Source of the DNA: Casuarina equisetifolia
Lineage: Eukaryota; Streptophyta; Magnoliopsida; Fagales; Casuarinaceae
Direction: 5' to 3'
Assembly: GCA_028551475.1 (NCBI GenBank)
Contig: CM052354.1
Location: forward strand, 18,189,258-18,253,257
Length of the DNA stretch: 64,000 bases
The translations under genes and the position numbers were made by a program. The notes beneath the pieces are model-generated. The model ran no database searches, was not told where the DNA came from, and worked only from the letters and a program-made list of their open reading frames with translations. Of the stretch, positions 33,987 to 46,400 are shown piece by piece. Every line of letters starts with the position of its first letter. The first letter of the stretch is position 1.

Positions 33987-35371
33987 CATTAGTAATCTGC
34001 AAAAATGGTGTTCTTCCTGTTCATTTTTTAATTACCGCAATCAACCATTTATTTTTGGAATTAAAGTCACTTCGGTCTTCATTACCACTTGTTGCAGTTC
34101 AAGCCATTAAAATCCTACTCCTCGCAATCTGATTTCATATTACTCAAGCATAAAATAGATATAGGTAATCGTTCTTGCTGCAATCGTTCTTTCTTCTCTA
34201 TTTTGGAGAAGTCTCAGCAGGCTGTCAATAGAGCATGGTTCCATTCAAAGCCGAGTCTTGTGATCTGCATTTTGTCTCTGAGAGGGAATCTTCTTTTTTT
34301 TCTCTACTTCTTTCTTTCGCTTTCTTCTCTTTGCTTTATCTTGCTTTTATTTGTTGGTTATTTTATCCGGCCGCAGTTTTAATCCCCATTTTTGCTATAT
34401 TCTGCTCTGAAATCATAGTCTAAGCAAGCTTTTTAAAAAGTAATATCTGATAATCACTTGACTTACCTCTTCACTTGACGTAAAGGGAAGTCCTTGTACA
34501 TCTTTCGCTGCAATTCTTTATACAGAACCTGTTGTTGAGGCCTCCACGATGTTCATAAAAAAAGGGAGAAGAATCTACAAAGCCAATTGTCTGCAAGGTT
34601 GTGTTTCAATGTCTGAACCAGAAGTTTGATGCAGTTGCTAAGTTTGTTTCCTTTAATGATCTGCAGAAGTATGTCTGTGGACTCTTTTGTTCTACTTGAA
34701 CAATGTTTGGAGTTTCATTCCCCAGGTAATTTATTCCTCCCTGTCAAAACAATGACTTTAACTTTTCTGGGTTGAATGAGAACATGAAAGTTTATTCAGA
34801 AAATGCTTCTTTTTCTTTTGGGCAGATGGGGGCCGGCGTTAATCTGCCAGCTGAAAGGGTTTGTAAGAAAAGATCCTCTTTTTGACTTCATCTAAGTCGG
34901 CTAAAAAAGCCCACCGACATTGCAACTGAAATTCCTGATTTGAAATCCCACTAACATCTTCAAAACTTGGATATTCTGATATAAAATTCTTCTTCCTTAA
35001 ATTGGCAAAGAATGTCCATAAAAAGTGGCTTTCTGAAAAGAAATGAGATTCCTCTTGTTGAAAAAGAGAATCATCGAACACGATGCTGCCGACTTTATAA
35101 TATGGCAGAATGCAGATGATAAGCTAGACATCCAAAGATGCGTACATTACAAATCTTTGTGTTAAATCAATTACGAAAAGGTGTTTTGCATAGTCAATAC
35201 ATCGTTCTCTTCCCCATGGCTTCTTTTGTTTAGTGTGTTTCTTGTAGGGTGGGGTAAATTTCTGTCTAAAAGTTCGCCTTTCTGCATAAACAGGCAATCA
35301 AGTTTTTGATGTGTGTCTGCGGAATTGGACTTGGAATTCCAAAGGCACGCAGTATGTATGAATGTTAGGCA
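32907..35371. other. 3' flank of PSKR2 and gene-free stretch
   Basis: The first few hundred bases are the likely 3' UTR. Two similar segments occur at about 33165-33195 and 33225-33260 (TTCATG(C/T)TCTGTGTTTCTTA, then GAGTTT), a small local duplication. Beyond this the DNA is AT-rich. An 80-codon frame at 34839-35081 (-) has mixed composition (FEDVSGISNQEFQLQCRWAF) but no recognised domain. Confidence 0.5.
33933..33983. repeat. (GA)25 microsatellite
   Basis: An uninterrupted AG dinucleotide run of about 50 bases, 1 kb downstream of PSKR2. A shorter (GA)n run lies at 58993-59011. Confidence 0.95.
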
Positions 35372-35626
35372 TCATTTCACTTTTGGGGGATAAGCTTCAC
35401 GAAAGCCTTGTTTTCTTAAGCCTCCAAGTGTTGGTGGATCTCTTGGGCCATCTTGTTTTCGGTTCTTCTGTGCTTGACCATACTGGGTTTCAGTAGGCCG
35501 ACCACTTTGCATCTCCCGGAGCTGGAATGCTTGCGTCAGACTTCTCCTAACAACACTATCCCATTTTTGATCTCCTTCAACAATAGTGGGCGCCAATTGG
35601 CTCAGCTAAAGAAAATATTTGTCATC
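35372..35626 (-). other. Unidentified ORF, possible exon or gene fragment
   Basis: The open frame from about 35626 down to the TGA at 35372 reads polar, protein-like sequence (LTQAFQLREMQSGRP; GPRDPPTLGGLRKQGFREAY), unlike the random frames nearby. An in-frame stop lies just upstream. The copia element begins about 95 bp to the right, so it may be the remnant of a gene disturbed by the insertion, or a 3' exon of a lost gene. I do not recognise the family. A chance ORF remains possible. Confidence 0.3.
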
Positions 35627-35720
35627 AAACATGGAGCTTAAAAAGCTGATTCTGGAAGTGGGATTTAAGAAAAGGGCTACCTTCCTTTCCATCCATCCCC
35701 TCCCTGCAAAACGTCAGTTT

Positions 35721-36407
35721 TGAAGGGAAAAACGGCGTATAAAGTTTCCCACTTTGATTGAACCTATGAGGAAATACTAAAACACCAACGATGTATTTGA
35801 ATCACAAGTAAAATAAGCAAATCACAATCAACACAAAAGAATTTCTACGTGAAAAAACTCCTCCAATGTGAAGGATAAAAAACCACGGGACCGATCACAG
35901 AGTCCACCCAAATCTCCACTATATCAATCTTTAGGTTACAACCCAATCAAGTCCTTAACAATAGCAACAGGACTAAAATTCACTGATTCAACAATAATAG
36001 AATCACCAATAAATAGTGAAGAAATAAGTTGTAAACAACAACTTAACCAAGAGAAGTTGGAGAAATATCACCCAAATTTTTGACCACAATCTGCTGACTT
36101 CAAGAGCTCCAAACGACGATCCAACCGTTCACAATGAAGAACACCCAATCCCAAACCTGCTGACAAAAAATCAGCTCAATTGGACCACGGATCGACCTTG
36201 ATCAGACATTTGATCAACTGTTGCGCAGGGCCTCTAATTCCTGCGAAATTCTGTTCTTTTCTTTTCTCTCTCTCTCTTTTCTTTGACGGTCACTCACCTC
36301 TTCTCTTAAAGAAAAAACCATATATTTTTCCTTTTAAACCTTAGGGCCATATTACCCTAATTGGACCCAATAATAAGTCCCCGAATATGGGCTGGACCAA
36401 CCCAACA
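35721..36407 (-). repeat. Copia 3' LTR
   Basis: On the minus strand it starts TGTTGGGTTGG next to the purine tract and ends CCCTTCA, giving the TG...CA ends. A CT-rich tract lies near 36250-36285. Confidence 0.95.
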
Positions 36408-36454
36408 ATTCTCCCCCTCCAGCCCAAATGAGGGAGATTCCATATGTCCATTTC

Positions 36455-38854
36455 TCAAGCACAATCCAAACCGGCCTCATGCCGACAAAAATCAAACTTT
36501 TCTCGCCATAGAGCCTTTGTCATCATATCAGAACCATTATCCTCAGTATGTACCTTTTCAAGTGCAACCTCTTTAGTTTCCATGATATCTCGTATCCAAT
36601 GATACCTTACATCGATATGCTTTGATCTTTGATGAAACGTAGAGTTCTTAGGAAGACGTATAACACTTTGACTATCACAAAATAACACATACCTTTCTTG
36701 CACAAAACCAAGTTCTTTTATGAATTCCTTCATCCAAAGTAACTCTTTACATGCTTCTGTTGCTGCAATAAATTCTGCTTCCGTTGTAGATAGAGCAATA
36801 CATTTTTGTAATCTTGATTGCCATGCCACAGCTCCCCCTGAAAACTTAATCAAGTAACCTGAAGTAGATATTCTATTATCAATATCTCCTATCATATCAG
36901 AATATGTATATCCCACAAGAATAGGCTTATCACTCCCAAATGAAAGTTTCAAACTAGAAGTGCCTCGAAGATACCTTAGAATCCACTTCACTGCATTCCA
37001 ATGTTCTTTTCCAGGATTAGAAGTAAATCTGCTAACTACTCCAACTGCATGAGCTATATCTGGCCTTGTACAAATCATTGCATACATTAAACAACCAACA
37101 GCTGAAGCATAAGGAACTTTTTCCATATCTTTTCTGTCTTCCTCATCTACAGGACATTGTTTCTTACTAAGCTTAAAGTGTGTAGCAAGAGGCGTGCTCA
37201 CCACTTTAGCTTTATCCATACAAAACCTCTGAAGCACTTTCTTGACATACTCTTCTTGAGATAACCACAACTTCTTAGCTTTTCTGTCACGACTAACTCT
37301 CATACAAAGAATTTGCTTCACTAAGCCTAAGTCTTTCATTGAGAATGACTTACTTAACTCCTGCTTCAACTTTTCAATTCTTGCAGCATTCTTACCAACT
37401 ATAAGCATGTTATCTACATAAAGTAGTAGAATGATAAAGTCATCATCTGAGAACTTCTGCACAAACACACAATGATCAGAATTTGTCTTCTTATAGGCTT
37501 GCTCTCCCATAAAAGACTCAAATTTTCGATACCATTGTCTCGGTGCCTGTTTTAAGCCATATAAACTTTTCTTTAGCTTGCAAACATAGTTCTCTTTACC
37601 TTTTTCTTTAAAACCCTCTGGTTGCTTCATATAAATTTCTTCATTTAGGTCACCATGAAGAAAAGCAGTCTTTACATCCATTTGCTCAATTTCAAGATCA
37701 AGACTGGCAGCCAATCCTAAAACCACTCGAATTGAGGACATTTTCATAACAGGTGAGAAAATCTCATCATAATCAATTCCCTTTTTCTGACTGAAACCTT
37801 TAACAACTAGTTTGGTTTTGTATCGAGGTTGTGAAGAATTTTCATCATGCTTCAATCTATAAATCCAACGATTCTTCAAAACTTTCTTGCCCTTAGGCAA
37901 TGTCACCAACTCAAATGTTTGATTATCATGCAAAGATTTCAACTCATCTTGCATTGCATCAACCCATTTTTTCTTATCCACATCCTCTGCTGCTTCTTCA
38001 AAGCTCTCAAGCTCACCTGCATCAGTCAACAATATATACTCCTCAGTAGAGTATCTAGAGGATGGATGGCGATCTCTAGTAGACCTCCTCAATGGTGGAA
38101 CTGAAGATGGATTCTGCTGAACATCAACAACATTATCTGTCTGAGTGTCACTATTATCTACACCCTACTGGTCATTCTGAACTTGATCCTGAACATCATG
38201 TTGAATATCACTCTTAACTTGTTCTGGCAACTGTCGCTGTAAATCATTTGAAGGAATTAGATCAATATCAATACCAATCTTAGAGCCTTGTAACATATTC
38301 TTCTCACTCTGGCCAATATCTGTCATATTTTGATTCTCAAAAAATACAACATCACGACTCCTCACAATTTTCTTCACAGCTGGATCATAACACCTGTAGC
38401 CAAATTCATCAGAACCATAACCAAGAAATATACATTCTCGTGTCTTGACATCTAACTTAGACCTCTCATCCTTTGGAATATGAACAAATGCTTTGCAACC
38501 AAATACTCTTAGGTGGTTATAGGAAACATCCTTGCCAAACCAAACTCTATCTGGCACATCACCATCTAAAGCAACAGTTGGAGATAGATTGATAACATAA
38601 GCTGCTGTAAGTAATGCCTCACCCCAAAATGTCTTTGGCAGGTTAGCATTTGAAATCATGCATCTAACTCTCTCAACCAATGTCTTATTCATTCTTTTCG
38701 TTATACCATTCAACTGAGGTGTTTTTGGAGGTGTCTTCTGATGTCGAATACCATGTTGCCTACAATACTCATCAAATGGTCCAATGTACTCACCACCATT
38801 GTCTGATCGAATGCATTTCAACTTCTTTCCAGTTTGCCGCTCAACTGAAACTTG
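36455..38854 (-). pseudogene. Copia pol, integrase-RT-RNase H part
   Basis: The frame 38821-38165 holds the integrase core (SDNGGEY, then the zone around PKTFWGEALLTAAYVIN and GCKAFVHIPKDERSKLD). After a TAG the frame 38092-36455 (545 aa, uninterrupted) holds RT and RNase H: MDVKTAFLHGDLNEEIYMKQ, SLYGLKQAPRQWY, LYVDNMLIVG, ALSTTEAEF, KHIDVRYHWIRD. The RT box has YVDN where the family has YVDD, and the RNase H Asp motif reads GYTYSDMIGD, with Tyr where the first Asp is expected. Despite the long open frame, the enzyme would therefore be inactive. A 'retrovirus-related Pol polyprotein TNT 1-94' label from an automated pipeline would refer to this. Confidence 0.93.
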
Positions 38855-40480
38855 AAACTACTTAAACACATCTAGCACTTGATCTTTTGACATCAAAACA
38901 TAAACCCAAACCTTTCTTGAGTAGTTATCAATAAAGGTCACAAAGTAGGATGTTCCACCAAGCGTCCTCGGGTTAACTGGGCCACAAACATCTGAGTGTA
39001 CTAACTCCAATAAATCTGATTTTCTTGAAGGAGGGTGACTATAGAATGAAACTCTTTTCTGTTTTCCAGCTAAACAATGTGCACACTTCTCAAGTTTTGC
39101 ACTCTTAATCCCAGATAACAAGTTCTTCTTTGCCAACATATTCATGCCCTTCTCACTAATGTGACTTAACCTTTTGTGCCATAAAGCACTTGCATTCCTA
39201 TCTTCCACTACATTACAAATATTCTTGGAAATCTTGGCCTGAAATAAATACAAAGAAGACTCTTTCTTGCCTCTAGCAATAACTAATGAACCCTTAGTAA
39301 GTTTCCATTGTCCATTATTGAAGATATTGCAAAAACCTTCATCATCAAGTTGTCCGGTAAAAATCAAATTCAAGCGAATTTCTAGTACATATCTAACATT
39401 CTTGAGAACCAACTTGGATCCATTACGAGTCTCCAAGCATACATCTCCCATACCTGCAACTTTAGCCAAGCAATCATTGCCCATCTTCAATGTGTCAAAG
39501 TTTCCAGGAGTATAAGAAGTAAAGAACTCCCTCTTGGAAGTAATATGAAGAGAAGCACCACTATTAATTACCCAACTTGTCTCATTGCTTGCAAAATTCA
39601 CATTATCATCATAGCACACAATAACAAGTTCATTAGTAGCTGCTGCAACTCGATCATTATCATTGTTGTCCTTCTTCTCCTCACTTTCATTAACTTTCTT
39701 CTTTTCATTTCTACCTTTACCATTTTTCTTTTCATTTTTCAGCTGGAAGTAATTTTTCTTGATATGACCCATCTTGCCACACTAATGGCACTCTACATTT
39801 TTATGCCATGATCTAGACTTACTTCGACTTTTATTATAACCTCTCAGACCTCTACTATGACTTTTCCCCCTATTTTCAACAACCAAAGCTTCAGAATGAG
39901 ACAAAGAACCCTGACTCTTTCTTCTCATCTCTTCATTCAAAATACTAGTCTTGGCAAAATCCATAGTGACAATACCATCGGGAGCAGAGTTACTCACTGA
40001 CATACGAAATGTTTCCCAAGATTCTGGTAAAGTACCAAGTAACCAAAGTCCTTGTACTTCATCTTCAAACTTCATATTCATGCCTGAAAGTTGATCTAAC
40101 ATTCCCTGAAACTCATTCAAATGATCAGATATGGATTGCCCATCTTTGTATTTCAAGCTAATAAGTTGCTTCATCAAATACATCTTATTATTTCCAGTCT
40201 TTCGAGCATACAAAGATTCAAGTTTGTTCCATAGAGTCCGAGAATGTGTTTCTTTACTAATGTGATTCAAAACATTCTCATCTACAAATTGTCGAATGAA
40301 CCCACATACAATTTTATGCTCAAGAGTCCAATCGGCCTCACTCATGTTATCTGGTCTAGTTTCACTAAACACCGGTAAGTGCCAACACTTCACATAAAGT
40401 AAATCTTCCATCTTACCCTTCCAAACATGATAGTTTCTTCCATTCAAACTAATCATCTTGTTAGTGCTTAGTTCCATCAT
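38855..40480 (-). pseudogene. Copia gag, protease and integrase N-terminus
   Basis: Gag runs 40480-39782 (232 aa; ISLNGRNYHVWKGKMEDLL at the start, then the UBN2-type core with LKYKDGQSISDHLNEFQ) and stops with a TAG inside the CCHC knuckle, between CH and CGKMGHIKKN. The last Cys of the knuckle is also changed to Tyr. The next frame (39772-38858) starts right after: the protease has WVINSGASLHIT, with Asn in place of the catalytic Asp, then the GAG-pre-integrase HHCC (LWHKRLSHIS, KCAHCLAGK) and the start of the integrase core (VHSDVCGPV, FVTFIDNYSR). It ends with a second TAG at 38858. Confidence 0.92.
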
Positions 40481-40531
40481 TCAATCAAATCCAAAGATAA
40501 AACAACCACAACCTAAGCTCTGATACCACTC

Positions 40532-41217
40532 TAAAGGGAAAAACGACGTATAAAGTTTCACACTTTGATTGAACCTATGAGGAAATACTAAAACACCAAC
40601 GATATATTTGAATCACAAGTAAAATAAGCAAATCACAATCAACACAAAAGAATTTCTACGTGGAAAAACTCCTCCAATGTGAAGGATAAAAAACCACGGG
40701 ACCGATCACAGAGTCCACCCAAATCTCCACTATATCAATCGTTAGGTTACAACCCAATCAAGTCCTTAACAATAGCAACAGGACTAAGATTCACTGATTC
40801 AACAATAATAGAATCACCAATAAATAGTGAAGAAACAAGTTGTAAACAACAACTTAACCAAGAGAAGTTGGAGAAATATCACCCAGATTTTCAACCACAA
40901 TCTGCTGACTTCAAGAGCTCCAAACGACGATCCAACCGTTCACAATGAAGATACCCAATTCCGAACCTGCTGACAAAAAATCAGCTCAATCGAACCACGG
41001 ATCGACCTTGATCAGACGTTTGATCAACTGCTGCGCAGGGCCTCTAATTCCTGTGAAATTCTGTTCTTTTCTTTTCTCTCTCTTTCTTTTCTTTGACGGC
41101 CACTCACCTCTTCTCTTAAAGAAAAAACCCTATATTTTTCCTTTTAAACCTTAGGGCCATATTACCCTAATTGGACCCAATAATAAGTCCCCGAATATGG
41201 GCTGGACCAACCCAACA
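40532..41217 (-). repeat. Copia 5' LTR
   Basis: On the minus strand it starts TGTTGGGTTGG and ends CCCTTTA, followed after 3 nt by the primer-binding site. The terminal CA has become TA in this copy only. One short indel separates it from the 3' LTR. Confidence 0.95.
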
Positions 41218-41222
41218 AGTTT

Positions 41223-41812
41223 CAACCGTGGTCTTCCTTCTATTTTAAACCAAAAAAGTTTATTACACCGAGCCCTTGATCCATATCCAATCCTTCATTC
41301 CAACAGCAGTGTTTCTTCGGGCTAAGAGCTTGTGTTGAATGTCCATTATTTGTGGTTTTTGTGTTCTCTTAATTCTATCATGTATTTTACTTGATTTTTT
41401 TTTCTTGTTTAAAGTATAGCCTTGTTTAAGATTCCCGAATGGGGATCAGAATTTGCCGCCTTCCTCTGTTTAGCAGATTCAACAATAAGATCTGTCAAAT
41501 CTTATCATATAATACAACTTCGAAACCTTGTTCCTATGTCCTTTGGTACCTACTTGGGCAATCTTTTCAAACAGGTAAGAGTTTGAGATTTTTAGTATTT
41601 CAGGGTTAAAGAGCTTTGTTTCTTACCAAAAGAAAGTGGGGGAAGAAAATCCAAAAGGATCAAACATAGAAAATATTCTGTGTCCTTATCGAGGCAGCAA
41701 TTTGATCAATTCTCGGTATTCTAAGCCACACTTACCTTGTTCATCACCGAGTACTAAAACGAACATGTGTTGAGGTCCTAAACGACCCAATTCATCGTAC
41801 TCATATTGCAAA
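41223..41812. other. Upstream region of LEA-like gene 1
   Basis: No gene seen. Next to the copia insertion on the left, it runs into the promoter of the LEA-like gene. Near 41758-41780 it shares a block (GAACATGTGTTGAG) with the promoter of LEA-like gene 2. Confidence 0.5.
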
Positions 41813-41839
41813 ACGTGTCCAAACCTATGTTGACGTGTC
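41813..41839 (+). promoter_or_regulatory. Two ABRE-like ACGTGTC motifs upstream of LEA-like gene 1
   Basis: ACGTGTC occurs at 41813-41819 and again at 41833-41839, 104-130 bp before the start codon. ABRE-core words near an LEA start codon suggest control by bZIP (ABF/AREB) factors under ABA or drought. That is known for the gene class; here it is inferred. Confidence 0.55.
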
Positions 41840-41942
41840 ATTCAAATGGATTAGCCACCTTCCTAGGTTGGAGACTGTATCATTAGCGGTGACCACCGAA
41901 CCCAGCAAAGACAAATTGCGAAGGAAAACAAAGTGTGCGGGC

Positions 41943-42805
41943 ATGGCTGCAGTACTCTTAGCAAAGAGAGCCACCATCAATGTCTCTATGTTTCGCAAAC
42001 TCTCCGGGGCCTTCTCCACTGCTTATGAACGCGCTGAAGTAATTCTCTACCCACCTTTTGCCCGCTTGTGTAAATGGATGGTTGTTTTTGTCTTCTAATA
42101 CTATCAACGTTATTTGGGCATGCTCTACTGCCCTTAATACACCTTTTACTTTTCCCAGAATGGTAGGGAGTTACTCCAACTTGATTAGCCATTTGGGCCG
42201 ATCAACGTTTCAAATTTCATTTCACACAACTTTAACAATTTAGGAAAAAGGCTAAAATGTGCTTGCAAGTTACAATGCTAGTGAGGGGAAAATGGGCTTG
42301 ATTGTGCTGTTGCTTAGAAAATGAGCCAAGGACTGTCCATTAAGTTTGAGGCTTGCTCTGACGAGATCTATTTATGTACTATTGTGATCCATCTCCTTCC
42401 CTTCTTCGTAAGACTTGGTCATTCGTAGTCCTTGCATTTCAGGGCAGCAATGTTGTAGCGGAAACAGGAGTTGGAGATCGTGGGTCATCAGCCCCATCAG
42501 GTGTATCAAATGATCCCGTGAGAGAAGGTATGTACGAGGCCAAACAAATAGATGTGGACATGACTGATCCAATGAAAGATGGCCCCATCAAAGCAGCCGA
42601 GATGGCAGACACTGTGGGGGATACCGCTAAGCAGACGCTAGATGGAAAGTGGAAAGCAGCCAAAGAGGGTGCCCAGAAGATCAAAGATGCAATGGTGGGC
42701 AAGGAAGATGAGGCTGAAGGTTCAAAACATCATAGTTCATCAGATGACCGCAATATTGAGGATCTGAGGAGGAGTGCCGGAGGGTACGACAAGAAGGAGA
42801 GTTGA
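41943..42805 (+). CDS. LEA-like protein, paralogue 1
   Basis: Two exons, 41943-42038 and 42443-42805, phase 0 at the junction, give 152 aa. LEA-type proteins are disordered hydrophilic proteins that protect enzymes and membranes during drying. Residues 1-31 (MAAVLLAKRATINVSMFRKL) are basic with few acids and look like a mitochondrial or plastid presequence. The mature part is rich in Lys, Glu, Asp, Ala and Gly, with amphipathic 11-mer-like stretches (ADTVGDTAKQTLDGKWKAA; KEGAQKIKDAM) typical of the LEA_4/group 3 style, and a polar C-terminus. It has no Cys and almost no aromatic residues after the presequence. It shares intron position and the E|(G/C)SN(V/A)VAE junction with the gene at 55995. 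The exact LEA subgroup is uncertain. Confidence 0.82.
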
Positions 42806-43439
42806 AGTTGGAAAGGCATTAATGCTTTGTTTTCAACTCCGACATATGGAACATGTGTAAATGGTGTGCATTTGGTGTGAATCTGACATAACTTGTACTG
42901 CAAAACGTTTGATGCGGGGCCGCTGAATATCTAATTTCCTGTACGCATTTAATATCGATGCGCTCTTCTCATGTTTGATATAATTATGAAGATTAAATTA
43001 CTGGGAGCCCATTTGGAAAAAGTTAAAAAGAAGCTATTGCAAGGCACATCGCTGTTTGTACATTGCATGACATGCTTGCTTTATTTGGTCTAAAACTTTT
43101 GAGTGGTTTGATTATGAAAAGGCATTTTAGATGGTTAAGCGTGAAGCACCATATAGATGTATTATTAGAGAGGATTTCATTGAAGGAAAAGAAAATCATG
43201 CTTATAGGTTCAACCAGTCATTTTGGAATTTAAAGGGATCACGAAGTAGTGGGATATGAACACTGAGGGTATTAAAAAATGGGAAGCATGCAATTATAAA
43301 GAAATATAAAGTATATTGAATAAGTACTTTTTTTTTGTTTTGTTGTATAGGATTCACAACAATGAACATCAAAACACTCTCCTTACACCTCCTTATCACT
43401 GAAGAGTAATTTTATACGATGTGATTTCTTACTTTGTTT
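42806..43439. other. 3' flank of LEA-like gene 1
   Basis: Likely 3' UTR for the first ~150-200 bases (ends with AT-rich polyadenylation-type sequence), then AT-rich DNA. No gene or named repeat. Confidence 0.5.
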
Positions 43440-46400
43440 CTTGGAGGACCATGACACCAGATTGTTTCCAATAAAGGAACAATATTCAGAGTTGGAGCGT
43501 ATGGTTGCTAGGCATCCTACCTAGTTAAAGTCCATGTAACCGGACAGTGTGGTGGAGCTTTCTCTTTTAATTTGAAGACCTATTCTGATTGTTCCGTGCA
43601 AGTATCCAGGACCCTGTTTCAATCCAATGAAGCCTTGGATTGGTTGGTTCTAAAATTCTTTGATTGAGCTAGTTAATTGTATTTGTCAGATCAGGCCTTG
43701 TAACTGGAGTGCTCCAGCAAGCTTCTAAACAACATTGGTTGACCAAATAAGGTAGACCCCTTTGGAACTTGCATGGTTTTCACAGCCATAGGTGTTGACA
43801 ATAGACTGCAATGCAGCATTTCAACTTTATGTCAATGGCCTATTGGGCCTATGAAAGAAGTGTTTTGTTTGCTCTGTGGGTAACCTGGACATCCAAAATG
43901 AAATGCATCTACCCTCGATCTTTGATTGGGAACACTAATACTAACTTCCCAGTGACTTCCAAGTTAGTATGGGATCAAAATGAGAACAAATAAAACTATT
44001 ATCAAGTCAAAAAGTGGACAACTTGTTAGACCAAGCTCTACGAGCTTGTTTAAGCCCATAAAGGACCTTCTTAAGAGTACAAATATGACTTGGACACCTT
44101 GCATTTGGAGCCCTGGAGGTTGTTCCACAGATACTAGTTTTGACAGTTCTCTATGAAGGAATGAGTTGTCAACATCATATTGGTGCATCATCCATCCTCA
44201 AACAATGGCTAGTGTTAGAACAAGACAAACTATTGTAGGATGAGCTACCACATTATAGGTTTCCAAAAAGTCAACATCATGCTCTTGGTGGAAAACTTTG
44301 GCAAGTACACATGCCTTTAGACACTCCAAGGATCCGTCAGGGCCTAGTTTTGGCTTGAAGACCTGTTTGCATTTTACAATATTCATTGAAAGATTTTGTG
44401 GGATTAGCTTCCAAACTCGATTTCTAAGAAGAGTAGTCATCTCCCTCTTCATGGTTGCCCTTCATTCGTCATGCTTCAATGCTCGAATAATGGAAATAAG
44501 GAATAGGTTGTATGAACTAGCTAGTGGAGAAAGTGTAACAAGGGTTGGGCTTTCTTGTTCTTGCCATATTGTGTGTTGTCATTAAATGGCTACAAGTTGA
44601 TAATGTGTAGGACGTGGAGTTCATGGCTTCAACTTTATGAATATCGAACAAAGATTTTGAAAGGCATGTTGTTGTGAGGAGCGGTCAATTTCATCATGTC
44701 TATTGATGATGTTGAGTTATTGTCATGGCAAGTATATGGGTTGCCCACATTTTGATTATCTTCGCGTGATAAGCCGTGGAGTGTGGAAGTTGCTAGTGTC
44801 TCATAGTTAAGATTTGGTACATGAGTTTTATTTTATTTTATTTTTTGTGATGTTTTCATCAAATTATGATTTGTAATCGGCCTTCCTTCTCTCATTTATG
44901 TTTGTTGGATTGACATGAGGTCTTCTCCAAGTGGGACCAAGCTTTTTTCACGTGGGCCACATCTATAAGTGTACCAGTTTTGCTGGATTTGGGGGCTCCA
45001 ACCAATATCCTAACGCCTTCTATGATTCTTCCATTTTGAGGTTCTGCCACTCTTTGTTGCTAGACTAGATCGTGTAACATTTACTAGGCTTGAGCTATTG
45101 GGTAATGATATTCCCTCGTGAGGTTGGAAAGCTTGGTTTTTGAAAATGTCATTTAGTTATTTTGTTGAGTGTTGACTGTTGACTGTTGAGAAAAAGGAAG
45201 AACTTGTTCATCAAATAGCACATGTCACGAGATGAAGATTTTATTTGATGAGAGATGGAAGCACGTGTAACCAATGAAAACATAGGCCATGAATTTTCTT
45301 AACAATTTATCTATAAGACTTGCCCTCAGATAAGAAAAAAACTGTGTTTCGAAAACCCTTATTGAATGATATTTAGGTTTTTTATTATATAGTTTTTGGT
45401 AAGGTAAAACTTTCTCAAGAGATGAAGTTGGCAAACCATTTATGATATAGGTAATCGTTATCAACTTTCACGTTCTATGATATTTCTTTTTTTTTTTTTT
45501 GACAACACCGTTCTATTATGGTGTGTAAGGACCAAAAAATTTGATATATCTATTCTTCCTCATGAAGTCTACAAGATCCTTCCTAGTGTATTCAACCCAT
45601 TATTTGACTACAGTAATTGGCATTCCATCAAAGTGGTGAAGTCTATTTAAAATAATTTATATTTTTTTTCATGGGATAAGGTTAGGTAAAGTTGGTATAA
45701 TCATCAACAAAAATAACATAATATTGAAATTTTTGACAAAGTAACACTAGGAAGGTTCCTTAAAAGTCATTTTGTACTTTTCAATTGGTATAGTAGATTT
45801 TCATGAGAAGCATTCTAAAGGTAAGTGATGACTCTTGTAGGATAAAAATGGTAGTTAATGGATTGACTTTTATTTTACTTAGGTTCTTAACTTGTAGTTG
45901 CTTTAGTATTTGTAGGTTTAAATGTGCTGATCTCTAGTGCCAAGTGTTTTCATATGTTGTCTGCTAATGAAGAAGTATACTTGACATATTGGAAAGGCAA
46001 TACCTACTTATATCATTTTTTATATTCTTGAGTGGTCAAGTCCTTTATAACAAACAAATATTTGTCAAATATAACATGATAAGGAATTTCATCAATAAGT
46101 TTGAATATCAAGAGATGATTTTTTCTCATTTCAACTACTACAAGTACTATATTGAGTTAAACTTTACAATTTTTAAGGATAGTTATACCAATACAAGTGA
46201 TTGGTAATTGTTGTCCATTTCCAATAATGATATTATCAAATTTAATGTATATTTTTTAGGTTAGTAGTTTACTTGTGGCATCAATTATTTTAAAAGTAGC
46301 CTTAATGTCAAAATTCACTCTTCATTGGCTGTTTTTGAGATTTGGAATGCATTAAGGGCTTTAGGAGTTGCTTTAGCTTGATATAAATGATCAAATCTTT

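Larger units (their letters stand above)
35721..41217 (-). mobile_element. Full-length Ty1/copia LTR retrotransposon (Tork/TNT1-like), inactive
   Basis: LTRs at 35721-36407 (3' LTR) and 40532-41217 (5' LTR) are 687 and 686 bp and differ at about 25 positions by hand count. The target duplication is AGTTT (35716-35720 and 41218-41222). The primer-binding site TGGTATCAGAGC, complementary to initiator Met tRNA, lies at 40528-40517, and a purine tract (GGAGGGGGAGAAT) at 36420-36408 abuts the 3' LTR. Order on the minus strand is gag, protease, integrase, RT, RNase H, the copia order. Three in-frame nonsense codons and several substituted catalytic residues make it non-autonomous. It is clearly younger than the gypsy element at 9-15 kb. 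Confidence 0.96.

Noticed and set aside
33889..34110. 73-aa ORF with Arg-Glu repeats
   Set aside because: It is a translation of the (GA)n microsatellite.
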